Shown: positions 19,835 to 28,380 of the stretch, piece by piece
How positions within the stretch are numbered: position 1 is the stretch's first letter
Layout: each line of letters opens with the position of its first letter
Assembly: GCF_017744955.1 (NCBI RefSeq)
Contig: NZ_JAGIAG010000004.1
Coordinates: 305,979 to 369,978, forward strand
From: Dokdonella sp.
GTDB taxonomy: Bacteria > Pseudomonadota > Gammaproteobacteria > Xanthomonadales > Rhodanobacteraceae
Length of the DNA stretch: 64,000 bases
Reading direction: 5' to 3'
Translations under genes and position numbers: made by a program
Notes under the pieces: model-generated
What the model saw: the letters and a program-made list of their open reading frames with translations, nothing else
Told to the model about the DNA's origin: nothing
The model's database searches: none

Positions 19835-21511
19835 TCAGAACTGGTACGTCACGCGGACGGACAGTTGGTTGTTGCCGTCGAAGTAGCCGAACAGGTTGGT
19901 GTCGTTGAAGCCGGTCAGCGCGCGCTTCTGGTACTTGCGGTTGAAGAACAGGTCGGCCTCGGCCTTGATGCGCCAGTGGTTGCCGTAGGCGAACTCGACG
20001 CTGGGGATGACGAAGCCGCCGCCGTAGCTGAGATCGGTGCCCACCGCCAGCGTCGGGTTGATGCGATCGCTGTTGTAGTTCATGCCGAGGATCGCGGTGA
20101 GGATCGCCGAGTGCTGCTTGGTGCGTCCGCCGAAGCCGGCCAGGTTGACGATCTCGTCCTTGCGGTCGTAGTCGAGGATCCAGGTGTCGAACAGCTGCAC
20201 CGACAGGAACGAGGGGCGGCTGGTCTTCAGGAACGAGCTCAGGTCGACCTGCTTGTCCATGCGCAACATCAGCTTGACCACGTCGCGCTCGACGATGCCG
20301 CAGAAGCCGGGGAAGAACGCGCAGCCGCCGGCCTCACCGGCCTGCACACCGACGTTGTAGGTGTTGTCGGGGATGTAGGACGCCTCCATCGAGAACACCG
20401 AGTCGATGCCTTCGAGGTAGCGGTTGGCGGTGATGCCGAACACGTCGATCTGCGGGAAGATCAGCTCGCCGACGGTGGAGCTGCGGTCGGAGCGGTATTC
20501 GCCGTGCCAGGCGCCGAGGAAGCTGCGGCCGCTGGTGGCGTTGCCGACGCCGAGCGGGTTGTCCGGATTGGGATTGATCACCGGCACCTGCGCCGGGCCG
20601 CGGAACCAGCCGAGCGAGTATTCCCACTTGCCGGCCACCGCCTTCCAGCGCAGGCCGAGCGCGTCGTCGTCCATGCGCGCGTCCTTGTGGTCGTAGTTGT
20701 ACGGCACGTCGGCGCCGAACGGCGCCGCGGCGAAGGTGATGCCGCGGTTGGGCGTGTTCGCCCAGCGCCCGCCTTCGACGTCGTAGCTGTTGCCGCGCTG
20801 GTCGGCCGAGTTCATGCGGCCGGGGATGTAGACGAACTGCAGGCTGCCGTCGACGGCGTCGAAGCGCTGCACGACGTTGGCCATCCACAGCGGCTTGCGC
20901 AGCTCCTCGTTCTCCGCCTCGAGGAACGAGCGCCAGCGGAAGTCGTAGCCGTGGATGACGTCCATCGACTGGAAGAAGTCGGTCTCGCCCCACACCACCT
21001 GCTGCTTGCCCAGCTTGATCGTGGTGCCCGGACGCAGGTCGGTCTGCCACCAGAACTCGCGCACCTCGGCCTTGTTGTAGACGTCGTCCATCAGGTCGAC
21101 GCTGGAACGGCGGCGGTTGCTGAAGAGGTCGGTGGCGGCGTACTGGTCGGCGACCTTCTGCAGGTCCTTCAGGTAGCTGGTCTCGTACTCCTGCGAACCG
21201 CGCAGCGAGATGTTGACCTTGGAGTTGCCGAAATCCTTGAACAGGTTCAGCTTGAGGCTGCCGCGCAGCATCGACAGGTCGTACTTGTAGTCGCCCTTCG
21301 GCGCGCCGTTGTTGGTCGGATCGGCGAGGTACGGATTGTCGAGGTTCATCGACAGGTGGCCGCGCAGGTAGCCGCTGACTTCCCAGCCGTCGAGGAAGCC
21401 GTCGTCGGCGCGGCTGGTGCCGGCCAGGCCGAGTCCGGCCAGCGCGGCGACGCAAGCCAGGTGCAACGCGTGCGATCTCGGCGCCGAGACGCCGTGTTCT
21501 GTTCTTCTCAT
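19835..21511 (-). CDS. DUF1302 outer-membrane protein
   Basis: The 558-residue protein starts at MRRTEHGVSAPRSHALHL with GGAGGGGG five bases upstream. After a signal peptide ending near TSRADD, the sequence is an outer-membrane beta-barrel type rich in alternating aromatic and polar strands (VSGYLRGHLSMNLDNPYLAD, KVNISLRGSQEYETSYL, TIKLGKQQVVWGETDFFQ) and ends with the terminal signature LSVRVTYQF. The family is DUF1302, found with DUF1329 and RND genes in catabolic clusters, where it is thought to admit or release hydrophobic substrates. Its ATG overlaps the RND stop by four bases (ATGA). Confidence 0.92.
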   Translation of the reverse strand: MRRTEHGVSAPRSHALHLACVAALAGLGLAGTSRADDGFLDGWEVSGYLRGHLSMNLDNPYLADPTNNGAPKGDYKYDLSMLRGSLKLNLFKDFGNSKVNISLRGSQEYETSYLKDLQKVADQYAATDLFSNRRRSSVDLMDDVYNKAEVREFWWQTDLRPGTTIKLGKQQVVWGETDFFQSMDVIHGYDFRWRSFLEAENEELRKPLWMANVVQRFDAVDGSLQFVYIPGRMNSADQRGNSYDVEGGRWANTPNRGITFAAAPFGADVPYNYDHKDARMDDDALGLRWKAVAGKWEYSLGWFRGPAQVPVINPNPDNPLGVGNATSGRSFLGAWHGEYRSDRSSTVGELIFPQIDVFGITANRYLEGIDSVFSMEASYIPDNTYNVGVQAGEAGGCAFFPGFCGIVERDVVKLMLRMDKQVDLSSFLKTSRPSFLSVQLFDTWILDYDRKDEIVNLAGFGGRTKQHSAILTAILGMNYNSDRINPTLAVGTDLSYGGGFVIPSVEFAYGNHWRIKAEADLFFNRKYQKRALTGFNDTNLFGYFDGNNQLSVRVTYQF

Positions 21512-23916
21512 ATCGTCCCCCTCCGGGCGTAAGACTCTGGGTCGCGGCGGTGCGAGGCCGCCGCCTGTTCCGGAAGCGCGCTTCCGAAGATGAAATCGGG
21601 CTTGAACACGAGTGCGAGCGAAGGCATCACGAACAGCGAGGTGAACGCCGACACCATCAGCCACAGGCCGATGAGGATTCCCATCTCGGCCTGGAAGCGC
21701 AGCGACGAGCCGGACCACAGCAGCACGCCGGCGGCCAGCGTCAGCGCGGTGAGGATCACGCCGCGGCCGGCGGAGCCGAGCGACTGGCGCACCGCGTCCT
21801 GCGGCGAGGCGCCGGGATGCTTCTCCAGGTGTTCCTTGATCGCGTCGACGATGTAGAACGCGTAGTCGACGCCGAGGCCGATGCCGAGCGCGACCACCGG
21901 CAAGGTGCTGATGCTCATGCCGATGCCGTGCCAGGCCATGTAGGCGAAGGTCACCACGTTGGAGATCAGCACCGGGATGATGAAGAACACGCCGCTGACC
22001 GACGAGCGGTACACCACCAGGCAGCAGAGCACCACGACCAGGAAGGCCAGCGCGATCGCCTCGATCTGGTCGCGCAGCAGGATCTCGTTGACCGCCGCGG
22101 TGATGCCGAGCACGCCGCCGGCCAGCTTCGCCTCGGCCTGCGGCATCGGGTTGTCGGCGATGAACTGCTTGCCGTTGTGGATCGCGTGGCGCAGCGTCTC
22201 GCCCTTGTGGTCGCGGAAGAACAACGTGACCGCGCCGTTCTTGAAGTGCACGTCGCTGAACTGGTCGAGGTCGTCCGGGTCGGCGCCCTGCATGTAGAAG
22301 CTGATCAGCTCGCCGTTCTCGCCCGCGTCGGCGCCGAGCTCGCGGTAGCGCGGATTGCCCTCGTGCAGGTTGCGGCGGATCTCCACCACGATGTCGGCCA
22401 GCGACACGCTGCCGCCGATCTCCGGCTGGCGCTCCATGTAGCGCGAGAAGCGCTGCATCCAGTCCAGCACCTCCGGCTGCTTCAGCGCGTCCGGCGCCTT
22501 GCCCTCGACGGCGACGAACATCTGCTCGGAACCCGGATACAGGCCGTTGATCAGCGCGCTGTCGCGGTTGAACGAGGAGTCCTGCCAGAGGATCGGTGAG
22601 CCGTCGCTGGCGTCGCCCACGGTGATGCGCGTGGCCTCGAACAGGAACCCGGCGAGCAGCACCAGGGTCAGCGGCGCCACCGCGTAGCGCGCCTTGCTCG
22701 TCGCCACCCACGTCGCCGCACTGGTGAACAGGCCGAGCACGCGATCGAGCCGGAGCGGATGCACGTAGCGGTCCGGCCGCTCCACCCACGACAGCAGCAC
22801 CGGCGTCAGGATCACCGCCGAGACGGCGATCGTCATCACCCAGATCGCGCCGATGATGGCGACCTTGTGCATCAGCGGGATCGGCGTGAGGATCACGCAC
22901 AGGATCGCGCCGGCGTCGGCGTACAAGCCGAGCATGCCGGGGCGGAACAGCTCGCGCATGCTCTGCTCGGCGGCGCGCCGCGGCTCGATCGACTCGCCCA
23001 CGGCGAGGTCGTCGAAGCGCGTGATCAGCTGCACCGAATGCGAGAACGCGCGCGCGGTGATGATGAAGGCGACCACGATCACCAGCGGATCGAAGTTGTA
23101 GCCGAGCAGGCTGCCGACGCCGAGCGCCCAGGTCGCCGAGACCAGGCCGGCCAGCAGCGGCAGCACCGTGCCGCGCCAGGTGCGGCTGATGACGAACAGC
23201 AGCACCAGCATCGCCGCCAGCGACAGCAGCGAGATCGACACCGTCTCGCCGAGGTAGTGCGCGACCCAGCCGTACAGGATCGGCTCGCCGACCAGGTGCA
23301 GGCTGACCTGCTCTTTCGCCGGCGAGGCGTCGAGGATGGCCTGGATCTGCGGGAAGATCTTCGCGTAGTCGACCAGGTGGTCGTAGAAGTCGACCTGGAT
23401 CAGCGCCGATTTCAGTTCGGCGTCGACATATAGGCCGTACACCATCGGATTGTTCAGCACCGCCTGGCGCAGCGCGTCGATGTCGGCCTGCGTCTTGGGC
23501 ACGTCCGGCCACATCATCGGTCGCGTCTCGATGCCTTCGCTGGAGGCGTCGACGCGCTTGAGCTTCTTCGAAGCCAGCGAGGTGATCTGCAGCGGATTGA
23601 CGCCGTGCACCTGCTGCAGGTCGTAGGTGATGCGGCGGATCTCCTCCAAAACCTGTGTCTTGAAGATGTCGCCGTCCTGCGAGCGCACCAGGATCGTGAC
23701 GCGATTGCTCGCCGCGAAACTGTCCTGGTACTGCTGGTGCACCTTCACGTACGGATGGTCGTGCGGAACCATGTCGCCGAAGCGCGTGCGCACATCGAGC
23801 CGCACGAGGCAGGCGGCGAAGAACAGCGTGATCAGCGCGATGACCGCGCAGACGCCGACGCGATGGCGGATCGAGAACGAGGAAACGGCGGTGGCGAGGT
23901 CGAGCAGCTTCTTCAT
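21508..23916 (-). CDS. RND superfamily (MMPL-type) transporter
   Basis: The 802-residue protein starts at MKKLLDLATAVSSFSIRHR and overlaps the stop of the preceding gene by four bases. It has the duplicated RND layout: one membrane helix (VGVCAVIALITLFFAACLV), a periplasmic loop beginning FGDMVPHDHPYVKVHQQYQD, a bundle of helices (SISLLSLAAMLVLLFVIS, LVIVVAFIITARAFSHSVQL), and a second half repeating this (AIALAFLVVVLCCLVVY, LPVVALGIGLGVDYAFYIVDA). Members move lipids, sterols and other hydrophobic molecules using the proton gradient. Encoded between the YCF48 and DUF1302 genes, it probably forms an envelope transport system with DUF1302 and DUF1329. Confidence 0.92.
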   Translation of the reverse strand: MKKLLDLATAVSSFSIRHRVGVCAVIALITLFFAACLVRLDVRTRFGDMVPHDHPYVKVHQQYQDSFAASNRVTILVRSQDGDIFKTQVLEEIRRITYDLQQVHGVNPLQITSLASKKLKRVDASSEGIETRPMMWPDVPKTQADIDALRQAVLNNPMVYGLYVDAELKSALIQVDFYDHLVDYAKIFPQIQAILDASPAKEQVSLHLVGEPILYGWVAHYLGETVSISLLSLAAMLVLLFVISRTWRGTVLPLLAGLVSATWALGVGSLLGYNFDPLVIVVAFIITARAFSHSVQLITRFDDLAVGESIEPRRAAEQSMRELFRPGMLGLYADAGAILCVILTPIPLMHKVAIIGAIWVMTIAVSAVILTPVLLSWVERPDRYVHPLRLDRVLGLFTSAATWVATSKARYAVAPLTLVLLAGFLFEATRITVGDASDGSPILWQDSSFNRDSALINGLYPGSEQMFVAVEGKAPDALKQPEVLDWMQRFSRYMERQPEIGGSVSLADIVVEIRRNLHEGNPRYRELGADAGENGELISFYMQGADPDDLDQFSDVHFKNGAVTLFFRDHKGETLRHAIHNGKQFIADNPMPQAEAKLAGGVLGITAAVNEILLRDQIEAIALAFLVVVLCCLVVYRSSVSGVFFIIPVLISNVVTFAYMAWHGIGMSISTLPVVALGIGLGVDYAFYIVDAIKEHLEKHPGASPQDAVRQSLGSAGRGVILTALTLAAGVLLWSGSSLRFQAEMGILIGLWLMVSAFTSLFVMPSLALVFKPDFIFGSALPEQAAASHRRDPESYARRGTI

Positions 23917-24896
23917 CGCACCGCCTCCGGCCACGCACGGAAGCCGCCGTCGGCGCCGAGCAGGCCGAGGCCGCGGCCGACCAGCACGTCGCCGTCGCGC
24001 GAGGCGAGCAGGCGCACCTGATACCCCTTGCCGAGCCCCTGCGGCGTCAGCGCGCGCCACTGCGCCGCGGCGCGGTCGCCGGCGAACAGCGCGCCGCGGT
24101 CGCCGACCGCGAGCCAGCCGTCCGGCCGCGCCAGCACGTCGTAGAGGTGCTCCGCGCTGAACCGTTCGATCGGCTGCCAGCTGGCGCCGCCGTCGGCGGA
24201 ATGGAACGCCTGTCCGCGATTGCCGACCAGCACGCCTTCGGCGCCGGCGAACGCGATCGATTGCAGGCTCTCGCTGCCGAGTTCGGTTTCGGTCCACGTG
24301 GCGCCGCCGTCGCGGCTGTGCAGCAGGCGGCCGAATTCGGCGGCGATCCAGATCGAGCCATCCGGGCCGGGGCGGATGCGATTGAAGGCGACGTCGTCGG
24401 CATCGCGCAGGCGCTGCCAGTTCGTGCCTTGCGCATCGCCGCGGAACAGCGCGCCCATCTCGCCGACGATCCAGAAATGGCCGTCGAAGAACGCCACGTC
24501 GAGCAGCTTGTTGCCGACGTCGCCGACCGGCAGCGTCTGCGCCTCCCAGGCTTCGCCGACGCCGCGGCGCCAGTAGCGGCCGCCGTTGCCGACCGCGACG
24601 AGCACGCCGGCGTCCGAAGCCGCGATGCCTTGCAGGTTGGTGACCGGTTGCAGCTGCGTGCGCTGCCATTGGCGCGTCGCTTCCTCGCGCGCCAGCACCG
24701 CGCCGCCCTGGCCGACGAACCACAGATGGCCGTCGGCGGCGGCCGCGCCGAAGAACAGGTCGCGGTTCTCGGCCAGCGGCTGCGCCATCGACTCCGCGTC
24801 GACGTCGACTTCGACGAAGATCGCCGCGTACGCGAGCCCGGCGATGATGGCCCACGGCGAAACGCGCGCGAGCAGACTGGAGATTCGATCAAGCAT
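23913..24896 (-). CDS. YCF48/BNR-type beta-propeller protein
   Basis: The 327-residue protein starts at MLDRISSLLARVSPWAIIAG, with GAGGAAG seven bases upstream; the start overlaps the lyase stop by eight bases. One membrane anchor (about 11-27) precedes a repeated propeller: LWFVGQGGAVLAREE, VLVAVGNGGRYWRRG, FWIVGEMGALFRGD, IWIAAEFGRLLHSRDGGATW, VLVGNRGQAFHSADGGASW and WLAVGDRGALFAGD. The SRDGGATW units are BNR/Asp-box motifs. YCF48-type proteins commonly sit beside MMPL-type RND genes in such clusters. A periplasmic accessory role for the transporter is inferred. Confidence 0.88.
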   Translation of the reverse strand: MLDRISSLLARVSPWAIIAGLAYAAIFVEVDVDAESMAQPLAENRDLFFGAAAADGHLWFVGQGGAVLAREEATRQWQRTQLQPVTNLQGIAASDAGVLVAVGNGGRYWRRGVGEAWEAQTLPVGDVGNKLLDVAFFDGHFWIVGEMGALFRGDAQGTNWQRLRDADDVAFNRIRPGPDGSIWIAAEFGRLLHSRDGGATWTETELGSESLQSIAFAGAEGVLVGNRGQAFHSADGGASWQPIERFSAEHLYDVLARPDGWLAVGDRGALFAGDRAAAQWRALTPQGLGKGYQVRLLASRDGDVLVGRGLGLLGADGGFRAWPEAVR

Positions 24897-25815
24897 GCGC
24901 GTGCTTCCTCGCCTGCTCGACGCGCCGGCGCAGCCAGCGGAAGGAATGCCCGCCGAGCGGGCTTTGCAGCAGGTCGCCGCAGCGTTCGACCGCACCGACC
25001 AGCGCGTCGAGATCGACGCCGGTTTCCACTCCCATCGATTCGAGCATCAGCACCACGTCTTCGGTGGCCACGTTGCCGCTCGCACCGGGAGAAAAAGGAC
25101 AGCCGCCGAGCCCCCCGACGGAACTGTCGAAATCGCGCACGCCCAGGTCGAGCGCGGCCAGTACGTTGGCCAGCGCCATGCCACGCGTGTCGTGGAAATG
25201 GCAGCCGATGCGCGGCGCGCCGAAGGCATCGGCCAGACGCCGGATCAGCGTGCGCACCTGCGCCGGATTCGCAGCGCCGATGGTGTCGGCGACGATCAGC
25301 TTGCGCGCGCCGGCCTCGATCATGGTCGCCGCGAGGCGTTCGACCGTTTCGACCGGCGTCGGTCCCTCGAACGGACATTCGTAGGCGACGGCGAGATAAG
25401 CCCATCCGTCCGCGCCGTCGGCGGCGGCGCGCTGCATCAGCGCGGCGCAGACGCTGGCCGTTTCGTCCAGACCCATGTTGATGTTGCGGCGATTCATCGT
25501 CTCGGTCGCCGACAGCACGACCGACACGGTGTTCGCGCCGGCGGCGCGGGCGAGTTCGTAGCCGCGCGCGTTCGGCACCAACGCGGAATAGCGCACGCGC
25601 TCGCGCTGCGGCAGACGCGCGAACAGCTCGCCGGTGCCGGCCATCTGCGGCACCGCCTTCGGCGAGACGAAGCTGCCGGCCTCGATGCTGGCGAGGCCGG
25701 CCGCGACCAGCGCTTCGATCATCGCCAGGCGCTGGTCGAGGTCGAGCGTGCGCGACTGGCTCTGCAGGCCGTCGCGCGGACCGACTTCGTTGATGACGAC
25801 CCGATCGGCGGCCAT
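24889..25815 (-). CDS. HMG-CoA lyase-family enzyme
   Basis: The 308-residue protein is full length for the HMGL family. Motifs are INEVGPRDGLQSQ (metal-binding Asp), the metal ligands in GCHFHDTRGMALAN, and the flexible loop GGLGGCPFSPGASGNVATED with the catalytic cysteine. Known members split 3-hydroxy-3-methylglutaryl-CoA, or other malyl-type CoA esters, into an acyl-CoA and a keto acid. It follows the CoA-transferase gene with one base between, so the pair can activate a hydroxy-diacid to its CoA ester and cleave it. HMG-CoA itself is possible, but the leuCD-like hydratase in the same block makes a malyl-CoA or citramalyl-CoA analogue attractive (inference). Confidence 0.9.
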   Translation of the reverse strand: MAADRVVINEVGPRDGLQSQSRTLDLDQRLAMIEALVAAGLASIEAGSFVSPKAVPQMAGTGELFARLPQRERVRYSALVPNARGYELARAAGANTVSVVLSATETMNRRNINMGLDETASVCAALMQRAAADGADGWAYLAVAYECPFEGPTPVETVERLAATMIEAGARKLIVADTIGAANPAQVRTLIRRLADAFGAPRIGCHFHDTRGMALANVLAALDLGVRDFDSSVGGLGGCPFSPGASGNVATEDVVLMLESMGVETGVDLDALVGAVERCGDLLQSPLGGHSFRWLRRRVEQARKHAHA

Positions 25816-25816
25816 C

Positions 25817-27016
25817 TCAGGCGACCACTCGATCGCCGTGCAGCGAGTCGATCCTGGAGACGTCGTAGCCGAGCAGGTCGGCGAGCACCGCGCGGGTATG
25901 CTGGCCGAGCAGCGGCGGCGCGCCGTACTCGGCGCCGTCGTCGATCGACAGCTTGATCGGATTGCCCGGCGCCTCCACCGCGCCGCCCTCGGGATGCGGA
26001 ATCTCCACCACCATGCCGCGATGGCGCACCTGCGGATCGGACAGCGCTTCGCTGAAGCGGTTGACCGGCGCGCACGGCACGCGCACGGAGGTGAGCCGCT
26101 CGACCCAGTGCGCCGTGCTCTGCGTGGCGAAGATCTCGTTCAGCCGCGCGTCGATCACCGCCTTGTCGGCGAGGCGCCCGGGCTGCTGGCGGTACTTGGC
26201 GTCGCGGAACTCGGCGACGTCGAGCAGTTCGACCAGGCGTTCCCAGAAGCTGTCGAAGATGACCGCCACGATGATGAAGCCGTCGGCGGTGCGGTAGGTG
26301 TTGTAGGGCACGTGGACGAAGTGGCCGTTGCCGAGCGGCTCGGGGTTCTCGCCGCTCATCAGGTGCATCGTCGCCATGTAGTTCAGCATGCTGATCTGGC
26401 AATCGAGCATGCTGATGTCCACGTGCTGCCCGCGGCCGTGCCGCGAGCGCGCCTGCAAAGCCGCCAGCACGCCCATCACGGCGAACATGCCGCCGGCGAG
26501 GTCGCCGATCGGAATGCCCGAGCGCATCGGGCGATCGGCGCTCTCGCCGGTGATCGACATGCCGCCGCCGATGCCCTGCACGACCTGGTCGAACGCCGGG
26601 CGCAGGTAGTTCGGCCCGTCCTGGCCGAAGCCGGACACCGAGCAGGTGATGATGCGTTCGTTGATCTGGCTGAGGTGCGCGTGGTCGATGCCGAGCTTGG
26701 CCGTGACGCCGGCGCTGAAGTTGTCGAGCACCACGTCCGACACGCGCACCAGGTCGTGGAACACGGCGCGGCCCTGCTCCCGCTTCAGGTCGACGCAGAT
26801 GCTCTTCTTGCTGCGGTTGAGCGTGATGAAATACGCACCCATGCCGTGGAACGAGTGCTTCGGATCGCCGGCCAGCAGCGCGCGCGTGCCCTCGCCGCCG
26901 ATCGGTTCGACCTTGATCGTCTCGGCCCCCAGGTCCGCCAGGATCATCCCCGCGTAGGGGCCCGACAGCATGTGGGTGAGATCGAGAATGCGTATTCCGT
27001 GCAGCGCCTTGCTCAT
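25817..27016 (-). CDS. Class III CoA-transferase (CaiB/BaiF family)
   Basis: The 399-residue protein opens with GIRILDLTHMLSGPYAGMILADLGAE and KVEPIGGEGTR, typical of the family. Asp143 in RPAFDQVVQGIGG fits the catalytic aspartate that forms the acyl anhydride. GIPIGDLAGGMFAVMGVLAAL, and the second-domain PVNRFSEALSDPQVRHRGMV, are also conserved. It moves CoA from a donor (often succinyl-CoA) to a carboxylic acid. Coupled to the HMG-CoA-lyase-family gene, it probably activates the hydroxy-diacid formed by the LeuCD-like hydratase. A known parallel is succinyl-CoA:citramalate CoA-transferase with its lyase. The true substrate is unknown. Confidence 0.92.
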   Translation of the reverse strand: MSKALHGIRILDLTHMLSGPYAGMILADLGAETIKVEPIGGEGTRALLAGDPKHSFHGMGAYFITLNRSKKSICVDLKREQGRAVFHDLVRVSDVVLDNFSAGVTAKLGIDHAHLSQINERIITCSVSGFGQDGPNYLRPAFDQVVQGIGGGMSITGESADRPMRSGIPIGDLAGGMFAVMGVLAALQARSRHGRGQHVDISMLDCQISMLNYMATMHLMSGENPEPLGNGHFVHVPYNTYRTADGFIIVAVIFDSFWERLVELLDVAEFRDAKYRQQPGRLADKAVIDARLNEIFATQSTAHWVERLTSVRVPCAPVNRFSEALSDPQVRHRGMVVEIPHPEGGAVEAPGNPIKLSIDDGAEYGAPPLLGQHTRAVLADLLGYDVSRIDSLHGDRVVA

Positions 27017-27062
27017 CGATGTCCTGCTCCGTGCCGTGGGCTCGCGTTCATCCGTCGATCGT

Positions 27063-27452
27063 TCAGCGCAGGACGTTGTCGCCGCTCATGAACACGTAGT
27101 AGCGGCGGAAGCGGCCGCCCTCGACGTAGAAGAAGTTGCAGTTGCTCAAGCGAGTCTCCTGGCCCTTGGCGTCGACCAGGCGTACGTTGAAGCGCATCGC
27201 GACAGTCTGGTTCTGCTCGTCGGCGGTGACTTCGAAATCGCCGTGCCAGATCTCCTCGAAGCCGGCGAACAGGTTCTCGAACATGCGGCGGATGGCCGCG
27301 ATGCCGCCGTGCGTGAGGTGGTCGGTCTGGATCGTCACGGCGCAGTCGTCGTGGCAGCAGGCGAGCACGGCGTCCATGTTCTTGCGGTCGACGTTGCCGA
27401 AATACTTCTCGACGCCGAGGTCGATCAGTTGCTGGCGGGTGAGCTTGGACAT
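27063..27452 (-). CDS. NTF2-like (SnoaL-type) small protein
   Basis: The 129-residue protein has the NTF2-like layout: helical N-terminus RQQLIDLGVEKYFGNVDRKN, MDAVLACCHDDCAVTIQTDH, GGIAAIRRMFENLF, and beta strands WHGDFEVTADEQNQTVAMRF and NCNFFYVEGGRFRRYYVFMSG. This cone-shaped fold is used both as a ligand-binding domain and for cofactor-free isomerases, dehydratases and cyclases. The residues DH in the pocket region could be catalytic, but I cannot assign a reaction. It is the second gene of the block, 16 bp after the racemase-family gene. Confidence 0.82.
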   Translation of the reverse strand: MSKLTRQQLIDLGVEKYFGNVDRKNMDAVLACCHDDCAVTIQTDHLTHGGIAAIRRMFENLFAGFEEIWHGDFEVTADEQNQTVAMRFNVRLVDAKGQETRLSNCNFFYVEGGRFRRYYVFMSGDNVLR

Positions 27453-27468
27453 GCGGTTACTCCTCGGG

Positions 27469-28215
27469 TCAGTTCGCGAAACCGTGGTAGACGGCGTCGT
27501 TGGGCGCCTGCGGCGCGGGATAGGCCTTCTTGCTGTGGCGAAGGCCCAGGGTCAGGAACATCTCGCAGAGCTTGTAGGCGACCTGGCCCGGATTGATCAC
27601 GGGCACCGGCAGGCAGCCGGCGAGATAGGCGTGCGACTGGTGCATCGTGGTCGAGCCGAGCACGATCACGTCGGCGCCGTCTTCCTCGATCGCCCGATGC
27701 GCCTCGGCCTCGAGTTTCTTGAAGACGACCTCTTCCTTGCCGGCCAGCAGCTCTTCGAGGTCGGGCCGCGTCTTGATCGAACGCAGCGAGGCGACGCGCG
27801 GCCACAGGCGGTATTCGGTCAGCACCTTCTCGTAGAGCGGGAACCACTCGTCCCACATCGTGAGGATGCTGAACTTCTTGCCGAGCATGCTGGCGACGTG
27901 GAACGCCGCCTGCCCCGGCGCGATCACCGGAATGTCCAGGCGCGAACGCAGCGCCGCCAGGCCGGAATCGCTGACGGTGTCGATGCACACCGCCGCATAG
28001 CCTTCCTGCTGCGCGCGCATGCCGGCTTCGGCGACCGCGAAATCCATCAGCAGCATGTCGTAGGCGCTGTCGCCGAGCGCGGCGCCCTTCGCCACGGAGA
28101 CGAATTCCGGCACGAAGCCCGGCAGCACCAGATGCGCCGGCAACTGCGACGCGCGCGCCGCGACGCCGTCGGCGCCCATCGGAATCGGAACGATGATCTT
28201 GATTCGGGACGACAC
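27469..28215 (-). CDS. Asp/Glu/hydantoin racemase-family enzyme with one catalytic cysteine
   Basis: The 248-residue protein starts at GTG 28215 behind a strong ribosome site (AGGAAGGAG, six bases). The family fold shows in GYAAVCIDTVSDSGLAALR with Cys77, DIPVIAPGQAAFHVASMLG, and DVIVLGSTTMHQ. In racemases of this family a second cysteine follows IVLG; here it is Ser188. Members that lack one of the two cysteines carry out other chemistry, such as decarboxylation (arylmalonate decarboxylase), and maleate isomerase also belongs here. Racemization by the two-base mechanism is therefore unlikely. The gene is first behind the sigma-54 promoter at 28300 and opens the catabolic block. Confidence 0.87.
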   Translation of the reverse strand: MSSRIKIIVPIPMGADGVAARASQLPAHLVLPGFVPEFVSVAKGAALGDSAYDMLLMDFAVAEAGMRAQQEGYAAVCIDTVSDSGLAALRSRLDIPVIAPGQAAFHVASMLGKKFSILTMWDEWFPLYEKVLTEYRLWPRVASLRSIKTRPDLEELLAGKEEVVFKKLEAEAHRAIEEDGADVIVLGSTTMHQSHAYLAGCLPVPVINPGQVAYKLCEMFLTLGLRHSKKAYPAPQAPNDAVYHGFAN

Positions 28216-28299
28216 GCTTGACTCCTTCCTATTGTGCAGTGCAATATGCGCAGCTAGGCTTCGTCCGCCTACCGCTGCGAGTGTTGCGACTGCCTCTAA

Positions 28300-28316
28300 G
28301 GCAGATTGCGTGCCAA
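28300..28316 (-). promoter_or_regulatory. Sigma-54 (-24/-12) promoter of the catabolic block
   Basis: The minus strand reads T-TGGCACG-CAAT-CTGC-C. This matches the consensus TGGCACG-N4-TTGC except for one base in the -12 box, with GG and GC exactly spaced. The predicted start is near 28289, giving a leader of about 75 bases before GTG 28215. An IHF site and paired upstream sites lie behind it. Confidence 0.85.
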
Positions 28317-28334
28317 CCCTCCTCTTTCCTTTCG

Positions 28335-28347
28335 AATCAAATTCTTA
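28335..28347 (+). promoter_or_regulatory. IHF binding site
   Basis: AATCAA-ATTC-TTA is a perfect fit to the IHF consensus WATCAANNNNTTR. It lies in an AT-rich stretch between the sigma-54 promoter and the upstream activator sites, the place where DNA bending is needed for looping. Confidence 0.7.
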
Positions 28348-28380
28348 GCCCACGCCGATCCTTCCCGGCGAGGCCCGACT

